Shown here: positions 1 through 6,861 of the stretch, one piece after another
How positions within the stretch are numbered: the first letter of the stretch is position 1
Layout: each line of letters opens with the position of its first letter
Source: Brevibacillus composti
Lineage (GTDB): Bacteria; Bacillota; Bacilli; Brevibacillales; Brevibacillaceae
Assembly: GCF_016406105.1 (NCBI RefSeq)
Contig: NZ_CP066308.1
Coordinates: 4,393,959-4,457,958, forward strand
Direction of reading: 5' to 3'
Length of the DNA stretch: 64,000 bases
Program-made: the position numbers and the translations under genes
Notes under the pieces: generated by a model
What the model was told of the DNA's origin: nothing
Database searches by the model: none
Seen by the model: the letters and a program-made list of their open reading frames with translations, nothing else

Positions 1-146
1 GTGAGGGTAAATTACTTCAATGGTTAAAAGAAACAACAAGGTGACCAAACACGGGCAGCCTCGAGTGTTTTAGCTACCACATAATGTCCAAAAGTTGATG
101 AGGTTGGATGACCAGAAACTGATTGCTAAAGTGACCAGAGCGGTGA

Positions 147-301
147 ACCAGTCAAGGCCGCGAAGCGTTTATATAGCCTTGACTGGTGTCCCCTTTTTCC
201 CGACGCTATTACACCGCCCAGCAATCCCTTGCTGGGCCTGCTCACGCGGCAAGCGATGGGGTGCAGGGGACGAGTTCCCTGCTTTTCCCCCTCATGGGGG
301 A
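147..301 (+). other. Series of four stem-loops, possible structured RNA or mobile-element end
   Basis: Four hairpins follow each other. Arms 147-158 and 176-187 pair perfectly over 12 bp and are followed by CCCCTTTTTCCC, so this one could terminate transcription. Arms 216-224 and 229-237 pair over 9 bp around a TCCC loop. Arms 263-268 and 277-282 pair over 6 bp. Arms 286-291 and 296-301 pair around TCAT. No convincing protein is encoded here; the 136-codon frame across it has no family signature. The layout resembles non-coding RNA carried by mobile elements (IscB/TnpB type or an intron remnant), but I cannot identify it. The hairpins are directly seen; the role is inference. Confidence 0.4.
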
Positions 302-598
302 CGGAAGGGGGAGATTGCTGTGACTGTAAAAATTTCCCTCGGAAAGTCGGTCATCAATGTCCAGATCACTATGCCATTTGGCCGATATATCTCATCAACG
401 CTATTTTGCGGTAAAAAACGTGAAGAATTGGACAATTCAGCTCATCAAATTTTTCATCTTTATTGGCTTAATCGCAGCATTTGGACGTGTTCACCGTCTA
501 AATGAGGACATCTTGTACCATCAACCTTTGGACTGGATAGATTAGCATTAACACTCGAGAGCTGTCCTTGTTTTACATTTTATTGGTTTTTTATAACG

Positions 599-655
599 TT
601 GACCGTCCACATCATCATTTATGGTATTTTTCACCGTAACGGGTCGGACGGTCAA
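599..655 (+). repeat. Inverted repeat with 10-bp arms
   Basis: TTGACCGTCC (599-608) is the exact complement of GGACGGTCAA (646-655), separated by 37 nt. The right arm runs into a T tract, so it may act as a terminator for + strand transcription. The right arm lies within a block that recurs after mazF. Confidence 0.5.
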
Positions 656-712
656 TTTTTTTCTAAAAAAAAATGACGTTTAACATGTTACTCGTGAAAA
701 TCTTCTGCGTAA
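635..712 (+). repeat. Left copy of repeated blocks A and B flanking mazEF
   Basis: Block A (635-658, CGTAACGGGTCGGACGGTCA and onward) and block B (677-712, beginning CGTTTAACATGTTAC) both recur in direct orientation to the right of mazF, at 1853-1876 and 1822-1856. Here they are separate and in the order A-B; on the right they are contiguous in the order B-A. Confidence 0.7.
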
Positions 713-873
713 AGAACGTTGTATGACACTTCCTGCCCTATCTTCATCTTTAACAATTACATCTTCAATACAGTACTTATTTACCTAAAACAATAATTTA
801 ATTATGCGGTTAAATTACTTCTTAAATTTTTTAACTGTTTTTCGGTTATTGGAGTATCAAAATTTTGTTTTCT

Positions 874-892
874 GTATATACTTTGTATATAC
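874..892 (+). promoter_or_regulatory. Twin GTATATAC palindromes, candidate MazE operator
   Basis: GTATATAC, itself a palindrome, occurs at 874-881 and again at 885-892, about 57-75 bp upstream of the mazE start and beside AT-rich promoter-like DNA. AbrB-fold antitoxins usually autorepress through short palindromes near their promoter, so this is a reasonable operator. The match is by position and symmetry only. Confidence 0.45.
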
Positions 893-948
893 GTTTCCGA
901 AGGGTTGTGTTAATATTGAATCAAGAACATAAGAAAGGCTTGATCTAT

Positions 949-1218
949 ATGACAACTGCAACCGTACGTAAGTGGGGTAATAGTCTAGCCGTCCGTATTC
1001 CTCAAGAGGTCTCCGAGTTAGTAAAATTCGCGGAGGGAGTTGAGGTTGAAATGTCTGTCTCTAAAAACAAGGAGATCCTTTTGCGCCCAGCATATCCGGT
1101 CGCTGATGATCAAGAAGCCCTCCGCAAACATTTTCTATTACTTCGTTCTAGATGCAAACCGGGTATGGCTACTCATGAAGAAACTTTTGCAGAGCCTATG
1201 GGGGATGAAATTATCTAA
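949..1218 (+). CDS. mazE: MazE/PemI-type antitoxin (AbrB/SpoVT fold)
   Basis: Antitoxin of a type II toxin-antitoxin pair, expected to bind and neutralise the MazF-like RNase encoded next and to repress the operon. The 89-residue protein opens with TTATVRKWGNSLAVRIP, the swapped-hairpin DNA-binding motif of the MazE/AbrB family; the acidic C-terminal half (ending FAEPMGDEII) would be the flexible toxin-binding tail. I chose ATG 949 because AGAAAGG lies just upstream; the longer frame from 865 would put the operator inside the gene. The TAA stop shares one base with the mazF ATG, so the two are translationally coupled. A 17-bp-stem terminator closes the unit after mazF. Confidence 0.85.
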   Translation: MTTATVRKWGNSLAVRIPQEVSELVKFAEGVEVEMSVSKNKEILLRPAYPVADDQEALRKHFLLLRSRCKPGMATHEETFAEPMGDEII

Positions 1219-1595
1219 TGCCGATTACAGGAAATGTGGAACGTGGGAGCGTCATTTGGCTGAATATGCACCCTACACGAGGACATGAACAAAACGGCTG
1301 GCGCGCCGCAATTGTACTTTCAGACGGACTTATTGATCCAGAGAATTCATCATTTGCTATGATAGTTCCGGTCACCACACAAGTAAAGAATTATCCTTTC
1401 GAAGTCACAGTCCCCTCTGGGATTGATACGACCCACCCTAGAGTCCCGTTCACGGAGCTAAGCGGCGTCGTACTAACTGATCAAGCCAAATCACTCGACC
1501 TAAGTGCAAGAAATGCCGTAGTTATAGGTAATGTCGATGCTACATCTAGCTTCTACAAGCATGTTGTTACTAATGTGCGTTCAATCCTGGCCTAA
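1218..1595 (+). CDS. mazF: MazF/PemK-type mRNA interferase toxin
   Basis: Ribosome-independent endoribonuclease toxin of the PemK/MazF family. The 125-residue product has the usual length and family signs: an N-terminal RGSVIWLNMHPTRGHEQ strand-loop (compare RGDIVWVNFDPTRGHEQ in characterised members), then GWRAAIVLSD, and a C-terminal IGNVDA segment. ATG 1218 overlaps the mazE stop by one base. The gene looks intact. As a pair beside mobile DNA and a defence island, mazEF may stabilise the region or act in abortive infection; that role is inference. Sequence specificity of cleavage cannot be read from the sequence. Confidence 0.88.
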   Translation: MPITGNVERGSVIWLNMHPTRGHEQNGWRAAIVLSDGLIDPENSSFAMIVPVTTQVKNYPFEVTVPSGIDTTHPRVPFTELSGVVLTDQAKSLDLSARNAVVIGNVDATSSFYKHVVTNVRSILA

Positions 1596-1721
1596 CTTAC
1601 ATCATGATGGAATGAAAGTATTTTTATCTAGGGAAATATCCGAACAATAATTTTCACTAGTTATGAACCCTTATGAATTAATATTAGTCCCTTCACTTTG
1701 GTTTGAAAAAAATCCGTTAGT

Positions 1722-1762
1722 AAACCACAAAAAGCCATTTTATAGATGGCTTTTTGTGGTTT
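1722..1762 (+). terminator. Terminator after mazEF
   Basis: Arms 1722-1738 and 1746-1762 pair perfectly over 17 bp around a 7-nt loop. The outer stem is A/T-rich, so it can work in both directions. Confidence 0.75.
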
Positions 1763-1821
1763 CTTCTAATTTTCAGCGCAACAGCTTTAACGACCAAATT
1801 TCTCCTCAAATAATATATGAC

Positions 1822-1876
1822 CGTTTAACATGTTACGTGTGAAAATCTTCTCCGTAACGGGTCGGACGGTCAATTT
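1822..1876 (+). repeat. Right copy of repeated blocks B and A flanking mazEF
   Basis: Block B (1822-1856) runs directly into block A (1853-1876). Both match the blocks at 677-712 and 635-658 with a few differences. The IS21-like remnant begins about 20 bp further right. Confidence 0.7.
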
Positions 1877-2092
1877 TATATGGTAAAAAACGTCTAAATG
1901 TACCCTCCTTGTGTATTTGGCAAGTAGAAAATGTACCGTTTGGCAATTAAAAATGCACACTTGCCAACCAGGGTATCATCGATTCATCAGTGAATCCTTA
2001 TGACGAAAACTATCACGATTAAAAACAATCAAATGCGAATAGCAAGATTTCTTCCTTTGTAATGTTTCCATTCATATGAATACCGTGCCATT

Positions 2093-2179
2093 CTAGCTGC
2101 TTGCCAGATATATCCGGCAATTCTCCCGTATCCAACTTAATTTCAAACGCTTGGCATGCTCTTCAATGAGGCTTCTCAC
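2093..2179 (-). pseudogene. istB: istB remnant (IS21 ATP-binding helper), 5' end only
   Basis: A GTG at 2179 overlapping the istA stop opens a frame reading RSLIEEHAKRLKLSWIREN, the typical start of IstB, the AAA+ helper ATPase of IS21 transposition. After about 28 codons it hits a stop, and nothing further of IstB is seen, so most of the gene is deleted. The overlap with istA is the normal IS21 arrangement. Confidence 0.6.
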
Positions 2180-2775
2180 CGCTGCTCACCTCCTGGCATA
2201 ATCATCAACCGATCATAATGAGAGAGGCCTCTGCTTGAATTTCTAGTTGATGGCACTGAAGGCGGAAGCGACAGTGTTTCTCGAATGCCTCGTCCATTCA
2301 CAAGCTGATAATAGACGTGCTTGATGGATTCCGTGGTAGGATGTCCATGTTCGGATGCAATCCGTAGGGCTTGTAGAGATATGTCGAAATCCTGTTCCTT
2401 TAATATGACGGATAAAAGTTGGAGAGCATTCCGTTTCTCCTCGACTGTACATTCACCGAAAAAGGCTTTCCATTCCTCCGGCAATTGATCGTAGAATGAG
2501 CTGTATTTCAAAGCGGTTGGCCTCTTTGCCATCAAGGTCAGATAAGGTTGCCAGTCCATCGACTTCTTTGTCTCCCCATATAATCTGGGGTGGCGTACGA
2601 TCACTTCATTTTCCTCGTTCAGAAGCGAGATCGTATCAAATGAGATCTTCGCCAAGACCGCTTGTCCCGCAAAGCGTGGCGAAGTGGAATATTGCTTTTG
2701 GTCAATACGGACGATTCCGTATTTATCCGCTTTGACCTGCTCGAACCGAACGCATTCGTACGCTTTACCGGGCAA
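2176..2775 (-). pseudogene. istA: istA 3' part (IS21 transposase, C-terminal region)
   Basis: This frame encodes the C-terminal part of IstA, starting LPGKAYECVRFEQVKADKYG and continuing through the region after the DDE core; the end (MPGGEQR) carries AGGAGGTGAG, the ribosome binding site for istB. It is cut off from its N-terminal part by an inverted middle segment whose left breakpoint is near 2776. Confidence 0.75.
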
Positions 2776-3113
2776 CCGTTTCGATAACCTGTCACCTGCG
2801 GTGAAGAAAGTGCTGCCAAACGGGGAACGGCAAGTAACAGAGGAATTCGCTCGTTTTGTTGCCCATTATGGCTTCCAAATATGAATTCTGCAATCCGGGA
2901 AGCGGAAACGAGAAAGGGCACGTGGAAGCGATGGTCAAATACATACGAAACAACTATCTGTTGCCGGAAATCCACTATGACGACCTGTCGGTCTTGAATG
3001 AGAAGACCCTGAATTGGAGCCTGGGGGATCGGAAACGTTGCCACTATGAAAAGGATACCCTGATTGCCGAACTATATTTGGAAGACAAGGAGCGCTTCCT
3101 CCAACTCTTGTAG
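2776..3113 (+). pseudogene. istA: Inverted middle segment of istA
   Basis: On the opposite strand to the rest of istA, this reads RFDNLSPAVKKVLPNGERQ, then after a one-base frameshift near 2870 EFCNPGSGNEKGHVEAMVKY, continuing to EDKERFL. That is the IstA catalytic region including the conserved N-x-x-x-GNEKGHVE segment with the last catalytic Glu, and it belongs between the N- and C-terminal pieces on the minus strand. The whole segment has been flipped. Short complementary sequences (CTTCCTCCAACTCTTG and its neighbourhood) mark the right junction. Confidence 0.75.
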
Positions 3114-3644
3114 AAAACACTCCCGGTTTTGGGAAGGGAACACTTGAAACAGGAATGAATTGCTGTAAGGGAATGAGAGGACGAGGAAGGGCAAGATGAT
3201 CTCTTTTCCCCTGTGCTTAAAAGGAGCTTCCCCAAAATCTACCTGTGCTGTGCCGGTCTTCGCCTCTAACGGTAAGGCAGTGTCATTGCTCTCGTCCAAT
3301 AAGGCGGCTTTCCTTTTCGCCACATAGGCACGAATCGTACGGTCAGAGCCTTGGAATCCATGTTCCGAAACGAGAAGAGTATAGATTCGCTTTGCGGTTC
3401 TTCTGAACTTCTTTTTCTTCCCCATATCTTCAAGTAGCCATTGATCAACGATTGGTTTAACCGGATCCATTACATTGGCTTTCCTTGTCTGTACAGACTT
3501 CACCTCCTGATTGAAATCCTCCATCTCCGAATACTTCTTGATTGTCCTGCGATCCATATTCATCTGTCTTGCAACAGAAGAGTAGGAGCGACCTTTTGTG
3601 TTTGTTTCATGTCTGATATAATTGACTTCAGCCATTGCTAACAT
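3072..3644 (-). pseudogene. istA: istA 5' part (IS21 transposase, N-terminal region)
   Basis: Encodes the helix-turn-helix start (EVNYIRHETNTKGRSYSSVA, then RQMNMDRRTIKKY) and the beginning of the DDE nuclease fold including QVDFGEAPF with the first catalytic Asp. It runs to LQELEEAL, where it meets the inverted segment and soon stops. About 15-20 residues normally found before RFDNLSP appear to be missing at the junction, so a small loss accompanied the inversion. Confidence 0.75.
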
Positions 3645-3757
3645 CTCCTATATACCTCCCATGAACGTTATGCCCAACGGGGAGTGTATGTTTTTTAATA
3701 GATGTTGGCAAGTGGCTCTTTTTAATATGATCATAAATTAGCTGCCATTTAGTACAT

Positions 3758-4102
3758 TTAAATCATGCCATAAACACAGTATGAGCACTGCTCATGAAAC
3801 CAGTTCTTCCAACGCAACAGGGTAGCGTCGTCAGACGCTACGGAAGATAGCGTATCCGGTTCTGAAATCACTTGCTCGATACATGATGATTCATACCGTT
3901 TGTATGGCACGATACAATCTGGAAGCTCATGGTGAATTTTCTGGCAGTGCGAACAACGCAACCGTCGGATGAGCAGGCGGTCTTCCCCACCCTCACTCAC
4001 GATCTTCCTCCTCCGGCTACCAATAACATTCATCTCTTCTCCACAGCAAGGAGAGGGAACCACCTCTGCACATCTAACGAAAAACGCCGGGTACCTTCTC
4101 AA
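3758..4102 (-). pseudogene. DUF6431-like protein, truncated by the IS end
   Basis: The 114-residue frame has a Zn-binding look: PCCGEEMNVIGSRRRKIV, then RRLRCSHCQKIHHELPDCIVPYKRY. This resembles proteins annotated DUF6431, often found beside transposase or integrase genes; their function is unknown to me. The C-terminus ends at YCVYGMI and the stop codon comes from the TAAATG of the IS end, so the original protein was probably longer. The initiator could be further downstream than the first ATG; no strong ribosome binding site is visible. Family assignment rests on memory of the motif. Confidence 0.5.
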
Positions 4103-4140
4103 TCAGCTCATAATTTGATACAATGATCATGGTGTTTTTT

Positions 4141-4196
4141 GGGGATGCCTCCCAAGAAGTGGACCTGTTACCGCAGGCCCACTTCTTGGGAGGCAT
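4141..4196. repeat. 24-bp near-perfect hairpin followed by T-rich tract
   Basis: Arms 4141-4164 and 4173-4196 pair over 24 bp with one mismatch around an 8-nt loop; on the + strand it continues as TTTTTTTCCTTTT. It lies upstream of the DUF6431 gene. It could be a bidirectional terminator, a leader attenuator or a transposon-end structure. Confidence 0.65.
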
Positions 4197-4380
4197 CCTT
4201 TTTCCTTTTCAATGATAAGGTCATTATATTCAGCAACGATTGGACAGGCAATTCCGTCAGCAACTGGACATTATGTTTGAGCCGCAACAATACCATGATT
4301 TCAGCTTGCCTACCTAGTTTATCAATAAATGAACTATCCAAAACAATTTCTTTCCTAATGGTGATCGTGTGTACCATCAC
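4168..4380 (-). other. Doubtful 70-codon ORF
   Basis: The frame reads TITIRKEIVLDSSFIDKLGR near its start and its last codons are encoded by the 24-bp hairpin. It has no clear ribosome binding site and no family I recognise. It may be a decayed gene fragment or chance; I list it only so that the 4.2-4.4 kb gap is accounted for. Confidence 0.15.
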
Positions 4381-4443
4381 TTGTGGTACGGTTCACCGTA
4401 TCACTTGATATGGTAAACTAAAAATTCAATATTAAATAACCAT

Positions 4444-4480
4444 GAACCGATGATACCTTGTTCCATCTAATCATCGGTTC
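4444..4480. terminator. Hairpin at the end of the AAA ATPase gene
   Basis: Perfect 11-bp arms at 4444-4454 and 4470-4480 flank a 15-nt loop, directly after the minus-strand AAA stop. The T-run lies on the + strand side (TTCTTTTAG), so termination of the minus-strand gene is plausible but not textbook. The left arm contains CGATGATAC, also found at the 3' end of rlmH. Confidence 0.45.
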
Positions 4481-4482
4481 TT

Positions 4483-5622
4483 TTAGATATCACTATGACA
4501 TTCTATTAAGTGCTTTACTAGAATAATAGACATGGATTCTTTGATTAATTTACGTATCTGTCTAACATTGTCCATACTGGCTGCCTTAGAAAGGATTTTA
4601 CTTTTCAAATCGGTCGCATCGATAAGTTTCTTCTCATGTTCTGTCAGACGTTCATACTGTGCGTTGAACTGATTATTTATAATTTTTATAATTGCTTCGT
4701 TCTTTAGTGAAGTAAATTGTATAACTGCATCAAATCTGGAATACAGAGGAGCACCTAAATTCCGCTTAATATCATCTTCAGATCTATAATTCGAAGTGCA
4801 TATTATTATTGCCTTTTCAAGAACTACATTGTAGTTTTTATCCTCAAATACACCTTCGTCAAATAATTGGTAGAATGCACTATGAAATACTGGATGTGAC
4901 TTATCGAATTCATCTAAGAGGATAATATTCGATTCTCTCTCCAGCAATTCTTTTGCAAAGCAGTTTTGAGCGTGGTTGCCACCAAATAAATAAGAAGAAA
5001 AGTCCGAACTATGAAACATTGAAAATTGTTTGCGAAACAGAGTCTCTCCTAACAGCTCACTTAAGTATTTTGCTGTTTCAGTCTTACCGACACCTGTCGG
5101 TCCATAAAACAGGAGAACAATAGGCTTCTTATTTTCAGGCTTCGTCAAAGGATAGAGTGCTCCCAAAAGTAGTTCTTTTACTCTTTCCTGACCAATAATG
5201 ACTGACGAATACGTACTACTTATCTTTTTTAGGACGGCAGGATTGATACATTCATATTGATGTCGTTGTGTGATTATCTTTGCATTTATTTTTTCAAACT
5301 GCTGCACAATGTTAAGTGGGGGATTTTGTAAATACAACTTTCCTATCTTGTATTGAGAAATAAAAGTTACAAAAGATTGAATTGCATGCTCACTAATTCC
5401 AGCATATTCTTCAGAATATGCAACCAAACATTTTATTTCTTCTTGATCTTCTTCAACAAGCTCACCTTGATCCTGTCCTTCAATTTTATGGATATGCACA
5501 TACTCTTTTCTTTTGGCATCATGTTTAACCACTAATTGAGTAAGTGTTGTAATCGGTATTCTTTTTGGTAAAATCTGCTCAAAACTCACCTTTGGGCCAT
5601 AGTAAACATTTATGTTCTTCAA
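4483..5622 (-). CDS. AAA ATPase, ClpB/ClpA-like AAA_2 module, defence-island type
   Basis: A 379-residue protein with one AAA+ domain in its second half. Walker A is GPTGVGKTE near residue 173, Walker B is IILLDEFDK near 230, and a sensor-1-like IIICTSNY and an arginine-bearing SRFDAVIQF follow. These are the features of the ClpB/ClpA D2 class, but it lacks the N-domain, first ring domain and middle domain of real Clp proteins. The first 140 residues match nothing I know. Its ATG overlaps the stop of the DUF6414-like gene by four bases (ATGA), so the two are one coupled unit. Role is unknown; an ATP-driven remodeller acting on its partner is a reasonable inference. Confidence 0.75.
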   Translation of the reverse strand: MKNINVYYGPKVSFEQILPKRIPITTLTQLVVKHDAKRKEYVHIHKIEGQDQGELVEEDQEEIKCLVAYSEEYAGISEHAIQSFVTFISQYKIGKLYLQNPPLNIVQQFEKINAKIITQRHQYECINPAVLKKISSTYSSVIIGQERVKELLLGALYPLTKPENKKPIVLLFYGPTGVGKTETAKYLSELLGETLFRKQFSMFHSSDFSSYLFGGNHAQNCFAKELLERESNIILLDEFDKSHPVFHSAFYQLFDEGVFEDKNYNVVLEKAIIICTSNYRSEDDIKRNLGAPLYSRFDAVIQFTSLKNEAIIKIINNQFNAQYERLTEHEKKLIDATDLKSKILSKAASMDNVRQIRKLIKESMSIILVKHLIECHSDI

Positions 5623-6374
5623 ACCTCGACACCCGCCAATATGACGTCATATACTTTAAGATAAGCCGATTCCTCTGTCACTCCTTCTTCATCATTTAAT
5701 ATATCCGCCCCAGTTAACGTCACAGATGAATTAGAAAATTCCTCCTTCATAGATAACTTATCTTCTGGAAAAACTCCTACTTCAATAGCATGATAAGTTA
5801 ATCTCATTTTCACTAAATCTGCAATTCCATAATTATTTCTAAATGCCTGTATGTTGAATCGAAGTATACTCTTTTCAGTAGAACCTTCTGCGATTAATTC
5901 ATAATATCCCCTTCCACTTTCAAGTGCTTCATCCATTCTCGACACATTAAATGCCATACCCTCGGCTTCGAAATTTCCCTCCGCCATTATCAAATAGGGG
6001 GTCATCATTTTATAATAAGCAAAGGATTCAGGATAGGGTTTTAACTTGTAGTTCTTAAAGGTTTTAATCACCTCACTTCCCTCTGTTTGAGCTTGTACTA
6101 GATCTATATAGTCCGTTAATATCGTGTTCGTAATAGCTTTATTTATTATTGTGTTTCCAGATCTATTTGCTCCTACATTTGTCTCCATATCAACATTAGC
6201 CCCTAAAAATGGGAGCCACTTAAATTTTGCTGCTAAACTTGCCGCCGCTTTAGCAGCCAGTTCTGTCGTTACTTCCGTAATTTTTTCCGCCTTCTGATCG
6301 ACCTTGCCACCATCAATAATATGAAGAAAATCTGTCGCAGAACCTTCGTCAAAGTAAATAACCTTTGCTATCAT
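5619..6374 (-). CDS. DUF6414-like protein, partner of the AAA ATPase
   Basis: A 251-residue soluble protein beginning MIAKVIYFDEGSATDFLHII, which resembles the opening of proteins called DUF6414. An Ala-rich helical stretch (AAKAAASLAAKF, residues about 45-56) could pack or insert into a membrane, but no clear transmembrane segment is present. I chose ATG 6374 because AGGGGG lies seven bases upstream; an ATG 21 bases earlier lacks a site. It overlaps the downstream AAA gene by four bases. DUF6414 proteins have no function known to me. Context (Type III RM, helicases, toxin-antitoxin) suggests defence. Family call is from memory of the N-terminal motif. Confidence 0.6.
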   Translation of the reverse strand: MIAKVIYFDEGSATDFLHIIDGGKVDQKAEKITEVTTELAAKAAASLAAKFKWLPFLGANVDMETNVGANRSGNTIINKAITNTILTDYIDLVQAQTEGSEVIKTFKNYKLKPYPESFAYYKMMTPYLIMAEGNFEAEGMAFNVSRMDEALESGRGYYELIAEGSTEKSILRFNIQAFRNNYGIADLVKMRLTYHAIEVGVFPEDKLSMKEEFSNSSVTLTGADILNDEEGVTEESAYLKVYDVILAGVEV

Positions 6375-6460
6375 AGTATAACCCCCTATCTCCATTGGTT
6401 TTTTAGAATTATGTCACCACTCCTATTACAATGAATGGCAGCACATCTACTGATTGCAAG

Positions 6461-6490
6461 CAAAAGGGCCTAGATCCTCTCCCAGGCCCC
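6461..6490 (-). terminator. Terminator after the 110-codon gene
   Basis: On the minus strand GGGCCT (6489-6484) pairs with AGGCCC (6471-6466), followed by TTTTG. It separates the helicase/small-protein unit from the DUF6414/AAA unit. Confidence 0.65.
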
Positions 6491-6496
6491 TCATGC

Positions 6497-6829
6497 TTAT
6501 AATTTAACCACAGCTTCAACTTGCTGAATTTGTTTGGTCAAACTAGCTATCTCTGCTTCTCTGTCCCACATTACACTTGAACGTCCTGCTATTATCATTT
6601 CTGATTTTAACAATACCTCATCTTTGTTATACATATACCTGAATTGCAGCGGTTCACCTGTTTCTTCATCTTTGCAGTACATATCAACGATGATCATTTG
6701 ATCTCGTTTGTACAGGGAAATCTCATCATAATTTGCTTCGCTAATATTGTTCGCCAACACAAAAGGAGGAACCCCCTTATTGGCAAGAACATGTGCTAAC
6801 TTCACTTTTAATTCCTGCACATTAAGCAA
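6497..6829 (-). CDS. Small unknown protein downstream of the DEAD/DEAH helicase
   Basis: A 110-residue protein I do not recognise. It is soluble, with YKRDQMIIVDMYCKDEETGE in the middle and a helical C-terminus (IASLTKQIQQVEAVV) that could form a short coiled coil. It starts at TTG 6829: AAAGGAGGG sits six bases upstream and no ATG or GTG fits better. It follows the helicase gene by 32 bases and is closed by its own terminator, so it is probably co-transcribed with the helicase and may be a partner subunit. No signs of truncation. Confidence 0.55.
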   Translation of the reverse strand: MLNVQELKVKLAHVLANKGVPPFVLANNISEANYDEISLYKRDQMIIVDMYCKDEETGEPLQFRYMYNKDEVLLKSEMIIAGRSSVMWDREAEIASLTKQIQQVEAVVKL

Positions 6830-6861
6830 TTGTTACCCTCCTTTCGGTTAATAAACTCATT

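Larger units (their letters stand above)
302..873. other. Intergenic stretch, no gene seen
   Basis: No credible coding sequence. It is AT-rich toward mazE and holds the inverted repeat and repeated blocks listed separately. Confidence 0.5.
1895..3760 (-). mobile_element. IS21-like insertion sequence remnant
   Basis: Both ends carry TAAATGTAC in inverted orientation (1895-1903 and complement at 3752-3760), with further TTGGCAAGT/TTGGCA repeats inside each end, the multiple-terminal-repeat style of IS21 elements. Inside are istA in three pieces (one inverted) and a short istB remnant. The element is dead: istA is rearranged and frameshifted and istB is mostly gone. Its right end supplies the stop codon of the neighbouring DUF6431 gene, so it probably inserted into that gene. 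I found no clear target-site duplication. Confidence 0.75.

Noticed and set aside
95..505. 136-codon frame at the left end
   Set aside because: Covers the hairpin block, no ribosome binding site, no family motif.
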